This document shows, in pieces, positions 15,656 to 16,943 of a DNA stretch of 16,943 nucleotides. The translations under genes and the position numbers were made by a program. Under the pieces are notes generated by a model that did not search any database, was not told where the DNA came from, and saw nothing but the letters and a program-made list of their open reading frames with translations. Within the stretch, counting starts at the first letter, position 1. Each line of letters starts with the position of its first letter. The stretch is from Spirochaetales bacterium (GTDB lineage Bacteria; Spirochaetota; Spirochaetia; JAGLYY01): contig JAGLYY010000254.1 of NCBI GenBank assembly GCA_023131935.1, positions 1-16,943 on the forward strand. The letters run 5' to 3'.

Positions 15656-15680
15656 ATTTAAAAGCTTTTTTTTTAAATTT
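15654..15680. repeat. perfect A/T inverted repeat
   Basis: AAATTTAAAA (15654-15663) and TTTTAAATTT (15671-15680) are a perfect 10-base inverted repeat around GCTTTTT. The arms contain no G or C, so it is an unlikely classical terminator. Its left arm touches the -35 box of the P4 promoter. Read as promoter DNA it is an UP-like or bent-DNA element; read as RNA from the LysM gene it is a weak hairpin. Confidence 0.5.
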
Positions 15681-15710
15681 CACCTGTTTATGCTCAATTT
15701 TTCATCATTA

Positions 15711-15748
15711 CCCCCCCCTCACATCACTGTGATTCGAACATTCTGTTC
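15711..15748. repeat. eight-base C/G tract followed by two small palindromes upstream of P4
   Basis: Positions 15711-15718 are eight C on the plus strand (G8 in the sense of P4). They are followed by TCACA-TCAC-TGTGA (15719-15732) and GAACA-TTC-TGTTC (15736-15748). The cluster sits between the LysM gene stop and the P4 promoter, about 55 bases upstream of the -35. The palindromes could be operator half-sites or small mRNA hairpins at the LysM gene end. The G tract is long enough to slip during replication. Confidence 0.45.
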
Positions 15749-15788
15749 AATATTTGTGTTTCAAACATGAGTTCTTTCCAAAGGAGGG

Positions 15789-16943
15789 TTATTCTTCGAT
15801 CCGATGAATTAAAATTCGCCCTTCCGGATATATGAGATGGGGGTACTCAATACCCGGATTCAACTCAAGAACTCGAGCCAGGAAAGAATGCCACCCATTG
15901 AAGGGGAGGCCGGTAACCTCTTCGGGATGGCCCACATCAGTCTCTGTCAGGTATTGGAAAAGCTTCCAAAGGCTGTCTCCACTCTTTGGGACCCACTGTA
16001 TTCCATTTCCTGTTCTCTCAAATTGATAGGAGGTACTGTCTGCATGGGCTGCTTCTTCAACAAGAGGAGGTGATTCAGGAATGATATGATTTGGATCGAT
16101 TGCGGGGGGAAAACTCTCAGGTTCCAAAGTAGATTCAACAGCCCTGACTATTAAATCTTCAGAAGAATCGTTGGATTTATTCGGGACTAAAAATATAACA
16201 GCAAGTATTGCAACCACCAATACGAAGACAACCAGGATGGCTGCAAATTCTTTTTTTCTTTTTGCCATCCTCTCTGACTTTCTCTTCTTCACGCTCTTCT
16301 TATCGGTAGTCTGATGAACCCCATCTGCCATATTCATCTTCCTGAGGATCTGTAAGACTTCCCGGGACGTTCTGGAAAATCGTACAACGAAGGAAGGTTT
16401 ATCCATTATTGTATTTCGCGCGAGATAATTTCTATCATCAAAGGAATCTCCTGCCTCAGCCTTAATAAATGGTTTTGATTGAAGAGTTTCACGGGAAATT
16501 TGTCTATCACTATTACCCACAGCATCTTCAGAGGTATTGTAACCCCCAGGTGGTAGGGAAAAATCGAATTCCACTCCCTTTTGTTCCGCGGCAGGGGGAG
16601 AAAAGGATAAATCCACCTCTCCATTTTCTATTCTATCTTGAGAAATCAGCTGATAGTCTCGTTTAGCCTGTTCTATTCTATTTGTTTTTTCCGTGTGAAG
16701 GTTCTCAGGAAGATCCTTGAGGTGCTTATCTGCCCAAATCCTTTTTTTCGGCTTTTTTGATGAATCGGTCTCCTCCATATCCAAACTTTCAGGCTCCATG
16801 GAAGCCTCCTGAGTACTTGGATCAGGACCCCTTTGATTGTGGGAATCTTCCTTGATATGGGGTTCTGAAGCAATGTCAAAGGTATCTGATAAAACCGCTT
16901 CCTGACGGCTTTCCACATCCTCAATGATGTCGTGAAGGGCATA
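15789..16943 (-). CDS. single-span membrane protein with periplasmic LysM-like domain (5' end beyond the window)
   Basis: At least 384 residues are visible. The frame stays open to the right edge (upstream residues YALHDIIED), and GTG at 16914-16916 lacks a good ribosome binding site, so the true start is probably outside. Numbered from that GTG: residues 1-215 are acidic/polar and probably disordered, with two similar short motifs, VDLSFSPP (101-108) and FDFSLPPG (117-124). A basic stretch KKRKSERMAKRKK (210-222) precedes one membrane span (about 224-244). Beyond lies a proline-rich linker and a LysM-like domain (about 306-373: GDSLWKLFQYLT, LELNPGI, LIYPEGRILIH). By the positive-inside rule the N-terminal part is cytoplasmic and LysM, a peptidoglycan-binding fold, is periplasmic. 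This links a cytoplasmic linear-motif region to the cell wall. Stop TAA is at 15789-15791. Confidence 0.8.
   Translation of the reverse strand, partial: YALHDIIEDVESRQEAVLSDTFDIASEPHIKEDSHNQRGPDPSTQEASMEPESLDMEETDSSKKPKKRIWADKHLKDLPENLHTEKTNRIEQAKRDYQLISQDRIENGEVDLSFSPPAAEQKGVEFDFSLPPGGYNTSEDAVGNSDRQISRETLQSKPFIKAEAGDSFDDRNYLARNTIMDKPSFVVRFSRTSREVLQILRKMNMADGVHQTTDKKSVKKRKSERMAKRKKEFAAILVVFVLVVAILAVIFLVPNKSNDSSEDLIVRAVESTLEPESFPPAIDPNHIIPESPPLVEEAAHADSTSYQFERTGNGIQWVPKSGDSLWKLFQYLTETDVGHPEEVTGLPFNGWHSFLARVLELNPGIEYPHLIYPEGRILIHRIEE

Noticed and set aside
15654..15680. A/T inverted repeat as a rho-independent terminator for the LysM gene
   Set aside because: The stem has no G-C pair and on the minus strand is followed by GACAAGC, not a T tract. 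It fits better as an UP-like element of the P4 promoter.
15719..15732. TCACA-TCAC-TGTGA as a CRP site
   Set aside because: The half-sites are in the opposite order (TCACA first) and the spacer is four, not six, so it is not a CRP operator.
15736..15748. GAACA-TTC-TGTTC as a LexA/SOS box
   Set aside because: The Gram-positive-type LexA site needs GAAC-N4-GTTC. Here the spacing between GAAC and GTTC is five, and the neighbours are not SOS genes.
16673..16942. 89-codon minus-strand frame at the right edge
   Set aside because: It overlaps the LysM-protein frame on the same strand but in another phase. The LysM frame is the one that continues into the membrane span and domain.

Overview
The window is a bacterial chromosome segment of moderate GC. 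It carries eleven complete or nearly complete genes plus partial genes at both edges (13 intact or partial proteins are annotated), and no rRNA, tRNA, CRISPR array or insertion sequence was seen. The gene style would fit a spirochaete or another Gram-negative environmental bacterium: large secreted Ig/FnIII plus beta-helix proteins with relaxed, cysteine-containing signal peptides, GGDEF/HD-GYP signalling, a LysM protein with one membrane span, and a lineage-specific paralogue family. That assignment is only a guess, because no marker gene is present.

Region 1 (1-3184, minus strand) holds the start of a secreted protein gene and, upstream of it, a 911-residue secreted multidomain protein. Their signal peptides look alike and their junction is a coupled ATGA. 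A 332-bp gap with a good promoter candidate lies upstream.

Region 2 (3185-6146, minus strand) is a cyclic-di-GMP operon: a membrane GAF-GGDEF cyclase, a soluble HD-GYP phosphodiesterase, and a six-span membrane protein, with gaps of only a few to about 20 bp.

Region 3 (6225-8880, minus strand) is a copper-resistance operon. It encodes the copper-sensing repressor CsoR and the Cu(+)-exporting P1B ATPase CopA, and a recognisable CsoR operator overlaps the csoR promoter and ribosome binding site.

Region 4 (8998-16943) is the unusual part. A plus-strand operon encodes a member of an unrecognised protein family (called here paralogue family P), a PPP-type metallophosphatase, a protein with HipA/PI3K-like kinase motifs, and a Ser/Thr-kinase-like pseudokinase with a basic amphipathic C-terminus. 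Convergent to it, and separated by a strong minus-strand terminator, is an operon of three more P paralogues. Its promoter region has a consensus -35, an AT-rich upstream element and an eight-base G tract. A LysM-like protein with one membrane span lies further upstream. My inference is that region 4 is one uncharacterised phospho-signalling locus: phosphatase, atypical kinase and pseudokinase acting with a four-member family of helical proteins.
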